Assembly (NCBI GenBank): GCA_030844895.1
Contig: JAUTDX010001433.1
Span: 1-64,000 of the forward strand
Direction of reading: 5' to 3'
Source: Ambrosia x helenae
Lineage: Eukaryota; Streptophyta; Magnoliopsida; Asterales; Asteraceae
Length of the DNA stretch: 64,000 nucleotides
Shown here one piece after another: positions 31,958 to 42,946 of the stretch (within the stretch, counting starts at the first letter, position 1; every line of letters starts with the position of its first letter). The translations under genes were made by a program, and so were the position numbers. The notes under the pieces are model-generated. The model saw only the letters and a program-made list of their open reading frames with translations. It ran no database searches and had not been told where the DNA came from.

Positions 31958-32410
31958 ACTAGCTTATCCCCCGGGAATGTCCCAGGATAGATAAATATAA
32001 TATGAAGTGAAAAAATATACATATCATAAAAAGAATAAGCCGTTTTATTCAGTGTCACCCAAGGCGATCGATTGTATATTTATAATAAAGATTGAATAGG
32101 TATGTCATTTTTTCACATATGTTCACTTACATATCGAAATCGTGTATCATCATCACGACATATTATTTGATATCAATTTGTTTTTTTAGGCTCACATCAC
32201 AGCTTTAGAGTGTCTTGAGCAAGTGACAAAGTTGTACAAAGACTTCACCCGATCAAGAGGTGCACACGTAGAATTAAAAGTAGATTTTATAAGTTATTGA
32301 GTATTCATAAAATCTGGAAAAAAAACGACCTATTCTTTTTATGGTACACACATTTTGTCACTTCATATTAATTTTGTCTCTCCTAAAAAGCTCCCAAAGG
32401 ATAAGCTAAT
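31958..32410. mobile_element. Helitron remnant with a 3' terminus at both ends
   Basis: The left edge on the minus strand is a Helitron-type 3' end: hairpin CCTGGGACATTCCCGGGGG, then ATAAGCTAGT. The right edge on the plus strand is a diverged version: CTCCCAAAGGATAAGCTAAT. The two 75-bp ends are inverted copies (for example TAATATGAAGTGA near both). It carries an exon-like segment at 32190-32300. Confidence 0.7.
32190..32300 (+). pseudogene. Captured exon of unknown gene (copy 1 of 3)
   Basis: After an intron-like TTTTTTTAG the frame reads AHITALECLEQVTKLYKDF, TRSRGAHVELKVDFISY, stop. The same segment occurs at 34919-34998 and 53513-53602 inside related Helitrons. I do not recognise the parent gene. 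Confidence 0.55.
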
Positions 32411-32633
32411 GTTAATTTAAAAGACAAAAATAACCGAGGTAATCAGACAAAAAAGGCCCAAAATAACCCACAAAGCACTTTTCATAAAGCGTCAAAACAT
32501 ATGCAGAGATAATGGAGACATCTATATCTATATTTATATATAGTATAAGAATACTAGCTGATTACTTGGGAAGGTCCTGGGGTTGAAAAATATGATATGA
32601 CATTATAATAAATGATAAAAGAAGAAAACATAC

Positions 32634-32955
32634 CAAATGTATTGAAAAAATAATTATCAGGATGCACACATAGTGATGCCTTTCTGTAAGCTTTCTTAAC
32701 CGCAGTGGTGGTTATGATCTCCGTCGGTGACACAGGTTGCCAACCACTGTCGAGTCCAAGAATCTGCAACAAAAATAAACAATCGAGATAAATTTATCTT
32801 ATGTCCGGGTATGGAATAAATTAGCAATAGATCAGGTGCCCCTCAAAGATTGCATCCACGGGTTTATAATATTTAAGAAAATTTAGAAGGTTGTACATAC
32901 GTATTGCAGCGTTGAAAACAGTGCACGCAAGTTCCCTTCTTTCTCGATCAACCAC
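32634..32955 (-). pseudogene. Captured auxilin-like J-domain exons
   Basis: Exon 32955-32901 encodes WLIEKEGNLRALFSTLQY. After an intron with GT-AG ends, exon 32763-32634 continues ILGLDSGWQPVSPTEIITTT, AVKKAYRKASLCVHPD. This matches the C-terminal J domain of plant auxilin-like proteins (as in JAC1), including the HPD motif that stimulates Hsc70. After HPD the sequence leaves the family (NYFFNTF), because the next exon is missing. The parent protein helps uncoat clathrin vesicles or move chloroplasts; this copy lacks the rest and is not a working gene. Confidence 0.85.
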
Positions 32956-33731
32956 CTTTTGATATCAGCATATATTAAAGTATTGAAATACTTTAATTAG
33001 CATACGATATAAAAGAGGAAGAGGAAAGTAACATTTTCGTTTTTGAAGCAAGCGCAGATATTGTCGAGCTCTTTATTAACACAAAGGCGTTTAGGTACAT
33101 GTAATGAATAACTAAAAAGTTAAATCAGATTTGATAATAATAACCTTTTGATGAGGGATGAAGTCTTCCTATTTGTTTAACTCATTTGTTATATATGCTA
33201 AAACACTATAAAGAAATTATATATAGTTAATAATCAATCTGACAATCTCAAACACCCTACGCATATATCATGTGTTTTCTACATAGACTAAAGTTGCATG
33301 CCTATGCATCGGGGTAGGTAAATACGATTAAAAAGATTCGATAACACATAAAATTGGAATGTAAATCTGTTTTAAACAAAATCTCATCTAACCACATTAA
33401 AAGTGAAGTTAAAAAAACAATAAACGACTTTATACCTTCAGACATCATCGACGGACATGAACGGTTCAGATCAGATCTACAATACTCAGTAAAAAAACCC
33501 TGGTAAAATAACAAACAGTGCTTACAAATCATTGAATTAACATCTTACTGGTTAAAATATGAACCGAATTAAAGGTTGTTAATTAGGTAATTGAAACTGG
33601 AAGCTACTGTAAGTCGATTGTAACAGATAGAACAAACTATGAGGAAGAGATTATAATAAATTAGTGAGATAAATAATTGTGAAAAGAATAATATGATTGT
33701 TTACGGTTTGTGTGATTAGTGTAGAGCATAC

Positions 33732-33809
33732 CTGTGTGGCTTTACTGAAGATCGAGAGCAGATTGATTGGGAGGTCGGTGATGGAGGAGAGTGACGGCGA
33801 AGGGAGCAT
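33732..33809 (-). pseudogene. Possible captured first exon
   Basis: A 26-codon exon, MLPSPSLSSITDLPINLLSI-FSKATQ, starts at an ATG preceded by a C/T-rich leader and ends in CACACAG|GTATGC, a good donor. It lies upstream of the J-domain exons in the same sense. Whether it comes from the same parent gene is unknown. Confidence 0.5.
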
Positions 33810-34068
33810 GATGGTCAATTAGAAGGCGGCGATGTTGGCTTAGGGTTTCTTGAGGGAGAGAGAAGTGGGGAGAAGAGGTGGAGATTAATTGAGTGTTTAG
33901 GGTTTAGGTTGAAAGAGAAGATGTTTTATAGGTATGTTTTTTTTTAAATTCATAGAGAGTGCCACGTGGCATATTCAAGAGGGGGATAAGGCCACCATAA
34001 AATGCCACATCAGCAAACATCAATTTCTTTTATATATATTTATAGATTATAGATTATAGATTTATAGA

Positions 34069-35139
34069 TGGGTGCGACACATGGTACTTAGTGAGGCCAT
34101 CCCCCTCTTGATATTTCTCCAGAAGTCTTTTATTCTCTCATGCGCAAAACACATGCACTTTTCCTCATGAGTTTTTAAACGTTAATAACTTTTATATGTG
34201 ACTTTTTTATTATAAAAAAAAGTTACGCCAAATTAAAGAGCGTTCTATTATCTTTCCAACGAGTACCATAGTGCTATACAAAAAACGAAAAAAAGAACGA
34301 CTTTTTAGTGGGTTTTTATTCATGCACTAAAAAGCAGAATATGTTCATGTAAATCATTTATCGTGTCTAGACAAGTCACTAATCATGTTAAGATAGTATA
34401 TATGTTTTTGTACATACGCTTACATATAAGAACCCGCAAACTACATATATATTCACAAATAGTTTGGTAATAGTCTATTTTTTTTTGTATTTTGATTGGT
34501 GTTGCTAGGAACATTGATAAGTGATAATTAATCATCCGACCATGCACGCCTCTTAGATCATTTTTAATATATGTACTTTAAAATCGACTAACATGTGGTG
34601 ATTATTGAAATACATACTTAAATTATGTATGAGAAGAGAAAATAGTGGAGAGATATGAAAAGTTACCATCCTACAATCTTTTTAGTCGATAACAGTTAGA
34701 TTATTTTTATTTATCTTCAAAATGGATCTTCACTGCTTACCTATCAATTGTTTTATTCGGTGTCACCCAAGATGATCGATTGTATATCCATAATAAAAAT
34801 TGAACGAGTATCTCATTCTTTCACATATGCTCACTTTATACATCAGAATCGTCTATAATCATCATCATGACATATTATTTGATGCTAATTTGGTTGTTTT
34901 TATCCAGGTAGACATATCAACTTTAGAGTGCCTTTAGGAAGTGACAAAGCTGTACAGAGACTTCACTCGAGCAAGAGTGCACACGTAGAGTTATAAGTAG
35001 GTTTTATGAGTTATTGAGCTTTGATCCTTTACAAAAGAGAAAAAAAAACTGAAAAACGGAATGTTTCTTTTATGATACACATATTTTGTTACTTCATATT
35101 AGATTTGTTTATCTCGAAAGTATCCGGAAGATAAACTAG
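34069..35139 (+). mobile_element. Helitron, plus orientation, related to 53399-59180
   Basis: The 3' end has CGAAAGTATCCGG followed by AAGATAAACTAG and T (35140). Internal order matches the reverse complement of the Helitron at 53399 and on: the TATCTTTCCAACGAGTACCA block, the ACATGTGGTGATTATTGAAA segment, the TTATTTATCTTCAAAATGGA segment and the exon-like ECL(E)EVTKLYRDFTRAR piece. It starts directly beside the 5' end of the preceding Helitron, so the two are head to head. Confidence 0.75.
34919..34998 (+). pseudogene. Captured exon of unknown gene (copy 2 of 3)
   Basis: After TTTTTATCCAG the frame reads VDISTLECL, stop, EVTKLYRDFTRAR, then shifts. It is the same segment as 32190-32300 with one stop and one small deletion. 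Confidence 0.55.
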
Positions 35140-35228
35140 TTATCCTATATACAAAATGAAGTTGACTTGAGGAGTTGTAATAGAATGATGTATTAATTAC
35201 CTTTTTGTCACCGACCTTTCGGTCTATT

Positions 35229-35325
35229 TTTTTTTTTTTTGATCGGCAAATTTCACTTCATTTCACCCGAAAATATATACAAGATACACTACACCCGAAG
35301 GTTTATATGGTTACTAAAACTAATA
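35229..35325 (-). mobile_element. 5'-truncated LINE tail
   Basis: A 97-bp insert begins with a T-run (poly-A of the minus strand) and is enclosed by an exact 16-bp duplication, GACCTTTCGGTCTATT (35213-35228 and 35326-35341). Poly-A plus long target duplication indicates target-primed reverse transcription. Only a short 3' tail is present. Confidence 0.85.
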
Positions 35326-35341
35326 GACCTTTCGGTCTATT

Positions 35342-37500
35342 AAGTGTTAGGTGATTATTTTTAAACCGCTGCAAAAGGTTATATGACCAATTCTTTGAAT
35401 GTAGTGTCTCCCCCAACCTCAATAAGTTAATATTATTAAGAAAAAATTACAGAAATCAACCATATCCACAACGCACGAATTGAATCATCCATTGGATTTC
35501 TAGTATGTAAAAACGTTGCATGAAGCCCACAAAACGTTGATAAAGAAAGCAAAAAACATGCTCTTGGGCAATTTGGGTACCCAAATAATAAGGCCGGCGT
35601 ATGTTGGGCTGATAGAAATAGCATACTAGGCCCAGTGAGACACTCACCTGGCGGGGTTTACAAAAAGGAGCATTCATTAAAATTAAAATATTAGCCTTTT
35701 ATAAATTCTTAAGGTTTCTTGAAAATGTTTGAAATCCTTTTTTTATAAAAATTTATCCATTAGTTTTGAGCTATAATTAAGATATACAAAGTCATATAAA
35801 TAGTTATACACATTCATAAACATCTATGTATCCAAAATGATAAAGTACTATACTACTATGATATTAGTCATGATTTTTTATATGAATTACATCAAGGTAC
35901 TTTTATATAGTTATTATAACTTTTTTATGCATTACTACTAAAATACATATGGTTATCTAAAGAGATACGGTAGACATTTTACGTCGGAATATATCAAGAA
36001 TAATTTTATTGAGTGAATAAAGCTAATAACTTTGGTTGAGACAAACAACATACGGGAGGACACAACTACTTGACCTAGAACATAACGGGTTCAGTAGTTA
36101 AAATGTTGTCATAGTGAGGATTACCTTATATGTACGGCGATCAGGGTAGCAAGAGGACCACATTAAAGGCTACCTGTTTAAGGGGATTTTTATACACTTT
36201 TTTATATGTTTGCATGTGCAAATACAAAGATATGATGTATTGTTATATTGTTATAGATACAAAAATAGACAAACATCGTCGTAAGATAAGTCTATTTCTT
36301 GAAAGTTGATTTAAACTAATATCATTGTTCTTTATCCGGCACTATTATGATAGATAATTCTATGCTTATGTTTGCCGAAGTGTATGAAACACATAAACTA
36401 ATTATACCCTAGAATTGCGAGAAATCTTTTTAAAATCATACAACCAAGTAAATGAAATATTCAAGGCTGATGATGACATGAGAAGAAAATGATACGGTAT
36501 AACACTTGACAATGATTTCCAAGAATATTACTATAATTAATGCGTCCATTTATAAACTTTATAAATTAATATAATTGTATGTTTTGTATAAAACTAAATA
36601 CCAATAAATTAAAATTTCTTTCCCTCAATAGTTTCGTATAAATTAAACCTGCTTAGCACACATAAAATACTATAAATAAATACATAATACATTTAATATT
36701 TACAAACAAAGTTAACATAATAAATCAAATCTTAATTATTATCAACTAATATAAGACAACTTCATTGATAATTTGTCGGACATTTTATAAAAACGTTGAT
36801 GGTGGGATAAAACGTTGATGGTGGGAAAATCTGTTTGCCGACATTGTGATTTCATCATGTTTTGGAGTGTAACCATTATTATGAATTTGCCGACAAAGAT
36901 TACTGTTGAGATGATGAGCAATTAAGCCAAAAAAAACCTCAACTAATGGACATGTCTGTGTTTTGTGCTGACATTTACATGCATGTAGTTTTGTAATACA
37001 TGCATGAATCGCTTCTTATTTTGAAATACATGCATCCACCTTTTTCCTAATTTCAAATCAAAATGTTTAATTTAATATCGCTTATTATTTAGAGAAATCT
37101 AATATATATGTGCTGTATGTTTTAGATGAATGGAATATATTAGATTAGGTCTAATTATTACATGTATAAATACGGTCGTTTTTGAGGGTGTGTAGGTGAT
37201 GTGACTGCATTAGCCCTTCAATACCGTCCCCTACCTCAAGGCAAAATCGTCATTACTTCAACTTGCTTGAATATCTAGAACGTCATGTGCAATATGATGA
37301 CCCATAAAAGGTATCAAGAGGCGTAAACAAGCTTTACTACTTGTTAGTTACTTGAGATTGATTTGTTAAAAGTTGGCTTCAGTTTGAGACTAAATTGAAG
37401 CTTATTTAAATAAGTCAGCTCGAGCATGACTAGGCCCGTGAACGATTATTTGTATATAGAATAAATATTTTATCTAAAAAGTATAAGATATATAGTAATA
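35342..37500. other. No gene recognised
   Basis: AT-rich DNA. Two overlapping minus-strand ORFs near 35436-35677 look like chance. A 17-bp local duplication, AAAACGTTGATGGTGGG, lies at 36792 and 36811. Confidence 0.5.
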
Positions 37501-37753
37501 CTAGCTGATTAACCCGGGAAGGTTGCGGGGTTGAAAAATCTTATATGACTAAATAAAAAATGATAAAAGAAGAAAACATAGCAAACATATTGAAAAAAAT
37601 GAATAATTCATTATGTTTTGCGTATTCTCGCAACATAGCATCTTGTGTAGAACCCTCCCCTATACAGACACATATATATTTTCAAAACTAATATTATGTT
37701 GATAACTTTAAGAACCGCATAAAACACATACATCATCTTATAAATAATCATAC

Positions 37754-37992
37754 CTTTACAAGAATGAGGTCCAAGAGCGCCGGGCCAGATTTCGATTCAT
37801 AACATTCCTGCTGATAGTTGCAAGACAAACAACAGTAATCAAACATCGGCTCAAATACACAAACATTATCTATAATCTAAAGCCTTAAATTAATGATCAC
37901 ATACCACATCTGCCATCTTAAATTCCTAGCAGGCTCATTCATGCTGGCATCAAAGACGTTAATCCGCCTCAGCTTCGGATAAATTACATGAC
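37754..37992 (-). pseudogene. Captured exons, gene not recognised
   Basis: Exon 37992-37905 follows a TGTAG acceptor and reads GHVIYPKLRRINVFDAS, MNEPARNLRWQM in one frame, ending at GTGTATG. Exon 37807-37754 follows AGCAG and reads ECYESKSGPALLDLILVK, ending at GTATGA. Splice borders and an open frame of exactly 18 codons in the second support real exons. I do not recognise the protein. Confidence 0.5.
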
Positions 37993-38059
37993 CTACATTA
38001 CCAAACGACGAAAAGTTACTGTTCAGTTTGGATCCCACAGTGGTTCATCTTCAGTTATG

Positions 38060-38160
38060 TCTTGTATCAGGCCCTCGCTTTTTTGCGCTTTGCGCCTAGG
38101 CCACAGGCGATGCCTATGCGCTTTGAGTACGCCAAACGCCTTTGATAACTATGGTTCAAT
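38060..38160. repeat. Small GC-rich insert in Helitron
   Basis: A segment with CGCTTTTTTGCGCTTTGCGC and ending GCCTTTGATAACTATGGTTC differs sharply in composition from its surroundings. It resembles short dispersed repeats of many plant genomes; no borders assigned. Confidence 0.4.
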
Positions 38161-39646
38161 CTTTTATGCAATACAACAAAGGACTAATAGATTTACCTGC
38201 ATGAAAAGCATACAAAACCCATCAGCAGAACGGGAAACATCAGTCTAAATGCAATCTACTTTTATATCATTTGAATATTTGATTAGGATAGAAAATGTAC
38301 ATTTTAAAATTTTAGAGGGTGGAAAAAAAAGATCATTGCTTTATAGTTTATTCAACATAAATATACACACACATAAATATATATGATTAATGGGTTAGAA
38401 CATGAGTGAAGAAAAAAAGATAACTGAATTTAGTGGTAGAAGAAACACAAACTTGACAATAAATGAAAATTTAACCCTAAAACATTAAGTTGTCACTATA
38501 ATCAACTCAGAATTTCCAAACAAATTCATTACCTTTGAACCAAAAATTCAGTTTGATCTAACAGCCATAATTTCCATTTCTGAAAAAGCAAATATGCAAA
38601 AAAGTAAGGAAAAAAAATACACAAACTAAATATTGATGCAGTGAAGGGGAAAAAAACAAAAATTGAACTACAACTTATCAAGCAAACTTATTAAACTATA
38701 GAAGGAATTGAAGTCTTATCGATCATTTTATATACAGATATATATAAACATTATAATCTTTGCAAACCCTAACACTATTCGACGAAACACAGATAGATTT
38801 AATTATACGTATTGTATAACGATTATTAAGAACCCTAAAAATAAAACCCCCATGTTTTGAGTCTCCGTTAAATAAGAGTAACATCAGAATATGAGGAGAT
38901 CTATATTATAGAACTAAAAAGTATCTTAAGAAAAGGAGAACAAATCAAATTTGGAAGAAAAGAAATATTAATACCTGAATATCCGATGGATGTCGCGAGT
39001 GATCAATGAGGATCCGTATTTGATAACGATGATTAGGAACCTAAAAACCAAAAAAACGCTAACTTTTATCAGATCTAGTGGTATACGATGATTATGGAAG
39101 AGATAACAATATAAAAGAAGAAGAATAGAGAGAATATAATGGATATAGAAATAGGGTTTTAATTTTATATTAGATTTAATATAATATAATAAAAACGAAA
39201 AATTAAAAAAAAATCTTTTATCTCATTATGCCACATGGCACATTCAAGGGAGGGTTGAGGCCACCATTGAATGCCACGTCAGCAAACATTAATTCTTTTA
39301 TATATATTTATTATTATAGATTATAGATTACTATACATAATTAGGACAAAAATAACTTTTATATGTATAAAAAGTAAAGAGTTAATTACACGAATGGTCC
39401 TTGTGGTATACACAAATTGCATAAAATCCCTCAATTAACATGGATAATCACAGAGGTATGAATTTTGCACTCGGTTGGTCCCTCCCTCTAATGGGCGTTA
39501 AATTTTTCCGTTAAGTGAGTATAAAATGTATAATTTAGCCCTTGTTGGATCAGTTTCTCTATTTAACAGTTCTTATTCATGAACACTTATGTGTTGTAAG
39601 TTTATCACAGCAGTTTGCAGAGCGGAATACGTAAAGTGTTCAAGTT

Positions 39647-41492
39647 TTTTTTAACGGAGAAGAAGACTTTTATTCCACCAACAAACTAGCAAGAAGCTAG
39701 AGATACACCAAAAAAACCCGAAAATCACGAAACAAAACAACACCAACACCGAAACACCTAAGCGAACCGCAAGAGACCCCCCAAAACTATGATAACCGAT
39801 CAAATTATCTCGACCGGAAACACCATCTTAAACCTTGACACTTTAACACCTTTTCTCACCTAACGGCTTCTCCTTTGGATCTTACCATTCTCTTTTCCAA
39901 CCACATCCATTGTCTCATTCCAAGGAACACCAGGGTTGGAAAGACTATAAATTCCACTGGCCGAGCCAAGTGACAAATCCAAAGGGTCGATTTTAGGTCG
40001 GTCCTTATTCCGAGACTTCGGTAAAAAGGACAAGTTAAACGGAAGTGGAGAACCGGCCGCAGTAGAAACCACTTGGCCATCCGATTGGCTATCTAGACAA
40101 TGATAACTTGAGGATTTGCTAGGCGTTGAAACCCCCAACCCTTCACCTTGAAGCTCGTGATGATCAGCACTGTGACGATTTACCACCAAGTTATCATCTA
40201 TCTCCTCATTAATAATTTTCATATCCCCATGCAACTCTTTGTCTACCCCTTCCATGCAACCCTCTCGACCAACATTCACAATGATTGAAGACTGTTCAGT
40301 TCCACCTCCAAGATCCAACCCCGGGGTTGCAACATTACCGGAATTCGATGACTGACCGACCTCCACGTTCACCCTCGGAGAACTCTTCACAGTCTCGTTC
40401 TCGTCGAGCTTCATGGTACTCACGGCTTCATCTACACCGACAATCACCGTAGATTCCACCACAAAACTCGGATTCCAACTTGCTGCTTCTTCTGAAACCC
40501 AACATAAGATCTTTGAATCTTTCCAATTGAGTGTAATTTCTTCAGAAATTTTTCTTCCATGATTTACCACCACACCCAGATATACACTTGTTAAATCTGG
40601 CTCTTTAATACCATTATCTGCATCCTTGGCTACCGTTCCGAATCGATCGCCAATCATCTCAACATGCTTTTCACATCTCAAATTGGTTGGGAGACCCATG
40701 ATTCTAAGCCATACAAATCTATGGAACTCCAATCTTTGACCCTCCCATCGGAAAAATTCAACAAACCATTTTTTCCACCATTAATGCATCTCCAGAACAG
40801 AATCGGCTTTTTCCGACAATGAGAATTTCAGCATCACACTCAATCCACCTAGATACCTGATCTCAATCCTCATGTCCTTTAGGCCTTTAAGAATTTCTTC
40901 CATAGCATCAAGGCTTTTGAAGCTATTAGCTACCCCGACCAGAGATTTACCTGTCCATGCATCGACGAACTCCAACTCAAGGTCTTCCAAATCAACCACA
41001 ATGTCTTCTTTCCCCGGCATTAATATATCTCCAATAAGAGTATCTCGATAAGAAAATGATTTGCTGCCACTACCAATAGCATAGTTTGCTTGTATTGTCT
41101 CCTCCTTAGACTTCCCTTTATCATTCACCGACATCTGAGGCACCTGAATAGTTTTCTTCTTCCTAGAATTATTTTTACCGAATCTTGCTACCTTTGCGAA
41201 AGTTTTTCTCCCCGGGAATCTCACACCATTAAGATCTTTCACCATTTTTTCAATATTTCTCACCTTAGCAAATCTTGTAAATGCAAACACATTCCCAAAC
41301 TTGTCTCTTATATATGCATCCACAAGTTGTCCGCATCTTCTGTACTCTTCCCTAAATCTTTCCAGCGACATTTCTTCCGGAATATTCGAAATATAGAATG
41401 TAATGGACTACATTAGGTTACCTTCAGAATTCTCCGGTGGGATCTCCCATGAAAAAACTTGTATTAGTGCTGATCAGCTAATCTCTTTATAA
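39647..41492 (-). mobile_element. ORF1-only LINE derivative
   Basis: A minus-strand element with a short poly-A tail at 39647 and an exact 15-bp duplication, TAAAGTGTTCAAGTT, at 39632-39646 and 41493-41507. It holds an ORF1-type frame, then about 200 bp of 3' sequence, and no endonuclease or reverse transcriptase. The middle of a normal L1-type LINE appears to have been lost while both ends were kept. Confidence 0.88.
39860..41407 (-). pseudogene. LINE ORF1 protein with RRM domain, one internal stop
   Basis: One frame runs from about 41407 to 39860. It opens with an RNA-recognition-motif-like domain: FYISNIPEEM, CGQLVDAYIRDKFGNVFAFT and FPGRKTFAKVARF. A basic linker with GKNNSRKKK follows. 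A single TAA (40781-40783) after VLEMH interrupts it; the frame resumes WWKKWFVEFFRWEGQRLEFH and RFVWLRIMGLP, typical of the second conserved block of plant LINE ORF1, then an acidic tail with no zinc knuckle that I can see. An upstream TAG near 41410 removes the normal start. ORF1 proteins coat LINE RNA; this one cannot be made whole. Confidence 0.8.
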
Positions 41493-42946
41493 TAAAGTGT
41501 TCAAGTTAAAGTATCATTTTTTAATAGGAGTTATTACTCCCCCTCAATTAATGAACTAAGTAATAAAGAAGAGAATCAATAACAGTAAATGAATATAACA
41601 GTAAATGCAGAATGATTCTCAGATATATATTGAAATGGTTAACTACAAAGTAATTTGAAGGAAGTGTTCAAGTCTTGGATGAATGTCTAAAATAGTGGGA
41701 TTAACCCCTCTATTTATAGACAGACGATTACATAGAAACTAAGTTACCAAAAGATTTTAATAATGTAAGATAATACTACAACAGGCTGTAGTATTGAAAC
41801 TTGAACAAAGGCTTTAAGAAAACTAATATAATACTAAACTGCTGAGATTAAGGACGGTTAGAAGCTTCTAATCAAAGTGCTGATGAGTGATCTTCAGGAG
41901 TTTGTCTTCAGCTGTTGTTCTTCAGATGTTTGTCTGGTTTATCTTCAGAACTTCTGATTCTTTTACTTTTCAGGACTTTGGTAATCTTTTACTTCAGCAA
42001 TTTCACAAAATGTAAAGAGGATATAAGACTAAGGTTTATACTGGCTTGTCAATCCTCTTTGACCCTACAGCCCTCTAAAAGACAATAAATTAATTAATCC
42101 ATTTTTATTTAAATATAACCACCCCACCTTACCCTCACCTGTCTTCTTCTTTTTTTTTTTTGCACCAAATCATCACCATCACCTCTCCAAACTGCCACCA
42201 TCCCGGAACCACTACTATCACCTTTGAAACCACAAACACCACCACCTCCCGGGACCACCCTCCTGATACACCCACCACTTACCCAAAAACACCACCATCA
42301 TATCCAAGAACAACACATACCACCACGCTTGATCAGCAAAACCCAACTGCTTTCGGGCCAACCACCGTTAGATCCATTCTAACCCTAACCCAATCTCAAC
42401 TGTTTTTTATTCAACAAAACCCAAACCCACAACCAACCACCATTTATTTCTAACCCAAAACACACTTGTTGTTAAAGCCATCAACAAACTAAATTTGTTC
42501 ATCTACCCTCTCTGACTTGCAAAGGCTCATAAACAATCACTTCTACCACCTCGTTTGTGATTCTAGTGAGAAAAACAATCGTCACCGTCGTCACACGTCA
42601 CCTACATCGCTCCACCTGACCACCAACAAAAACCCACCGATCCCACAAGTATCATCACCATTGTTACCAAGAAGACGAAGGGGAAGGGGTCGGTAGTGTA
42701 GGGTTGGTGTATGAAGAAGATGAGGGGAAGGGTTGGGCTTGGGTTTGGGTATTAATATTAACTTTTTATTTTATTTTATTTAACTTAATAATTTATGTTT
42801 TTTAATAATAAAGGATAGTTCGGTCATTTCATATGCTTTTAACGGGGGAAATAGACAGTCGTTAGGGGCATCCGTACAATTTCAAAGTTTTTAGGACCAA
42901 ACTTGTAATATGGGTAAAGCACAGGGACCATCCATGTAATTAACTC

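Larger units (their letters stand above)
32554..34068 (-). mobile_element. Helitron carrying exons of an auxilin-type J-domain gene
   Basis: Minus orientation. The 5' end is TCTATAAATCTATAATCTAT preceded by A. The 3' end has the hairpin CCCCAGGACCTTCCCAAG, then TAATCAGCTAG, followed by T. This A-to-T placement, TC start and CTAG end with a hairpin about 10 nt before are the Helitron signature. Inside, in the sense of the element, are J-domain exons (32634-32955) and a possible first exon (33732-33809). No Rep/helicase gene is present, so it is nonautonomous. Confidence 0.82.
37501..39327 (-). mobile_element. Helitron carrying unidentified gene exons
   Basis: Minus orientation. The 5' end is TCTATAATCTATAATAATAA preceded by A; the 3' end is the hairpin CCGCAACCTTCCCGGG, then TTAATCAGCTAG before T. 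Its 5' region (TGCCACATGGCACATTCAAG) matches the Helitron at 32554-34068, so they are the same family with different cargo. Exon-like pieces lie at 37754-37807 and 37905-37992. Confidence 0.8.
39543..42069 (-). mobile_element. Solo Copia-like LTR, itself split by a LINE
   Basis: Ends TGTTGGATC and CCTACA are flanked by GCCCT at 39538-39542 and 42070-42074, an exact 5-bp duplication. A TATA box on the minus strand (CTGTCTATAAATAGAGG) sits near 41715. Without the LINE and its target duplication the LTR is 666 bp. No internal retrotransposon sequence remains. Confidence 0.88.
39379..42946. mobile_element. TIR element split by a solo LTR (about 1.0 kb without inserts)
   Basis: The ends GAGTTAATTACACGAATGGT and the complement of GAGTTAATTACATGGATGGT are near-perfect inverted repeats. 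The flanking 9 bp (AAAAGTAAA and AAAAACAAA) agree at seven positions, which could be a Mutator-type 9-bp duplication. The interior has no ORF. A solo LTR with TSD GCCCT sits at 39543-42069. Confidence 0.7.

Noticed and set aside
35436..35677. Two overlapping minus-strand ORFs of 62 and 73 codons
   Set aside because: No domain, no promoter, and frames overlap each other; chance ORFs.
42160..42453. 97-codon Thr/Pro-rich ORF
   Set aside because: Low-complexity translation of an ACC-rich tract in a TIR element; no start context or domain.
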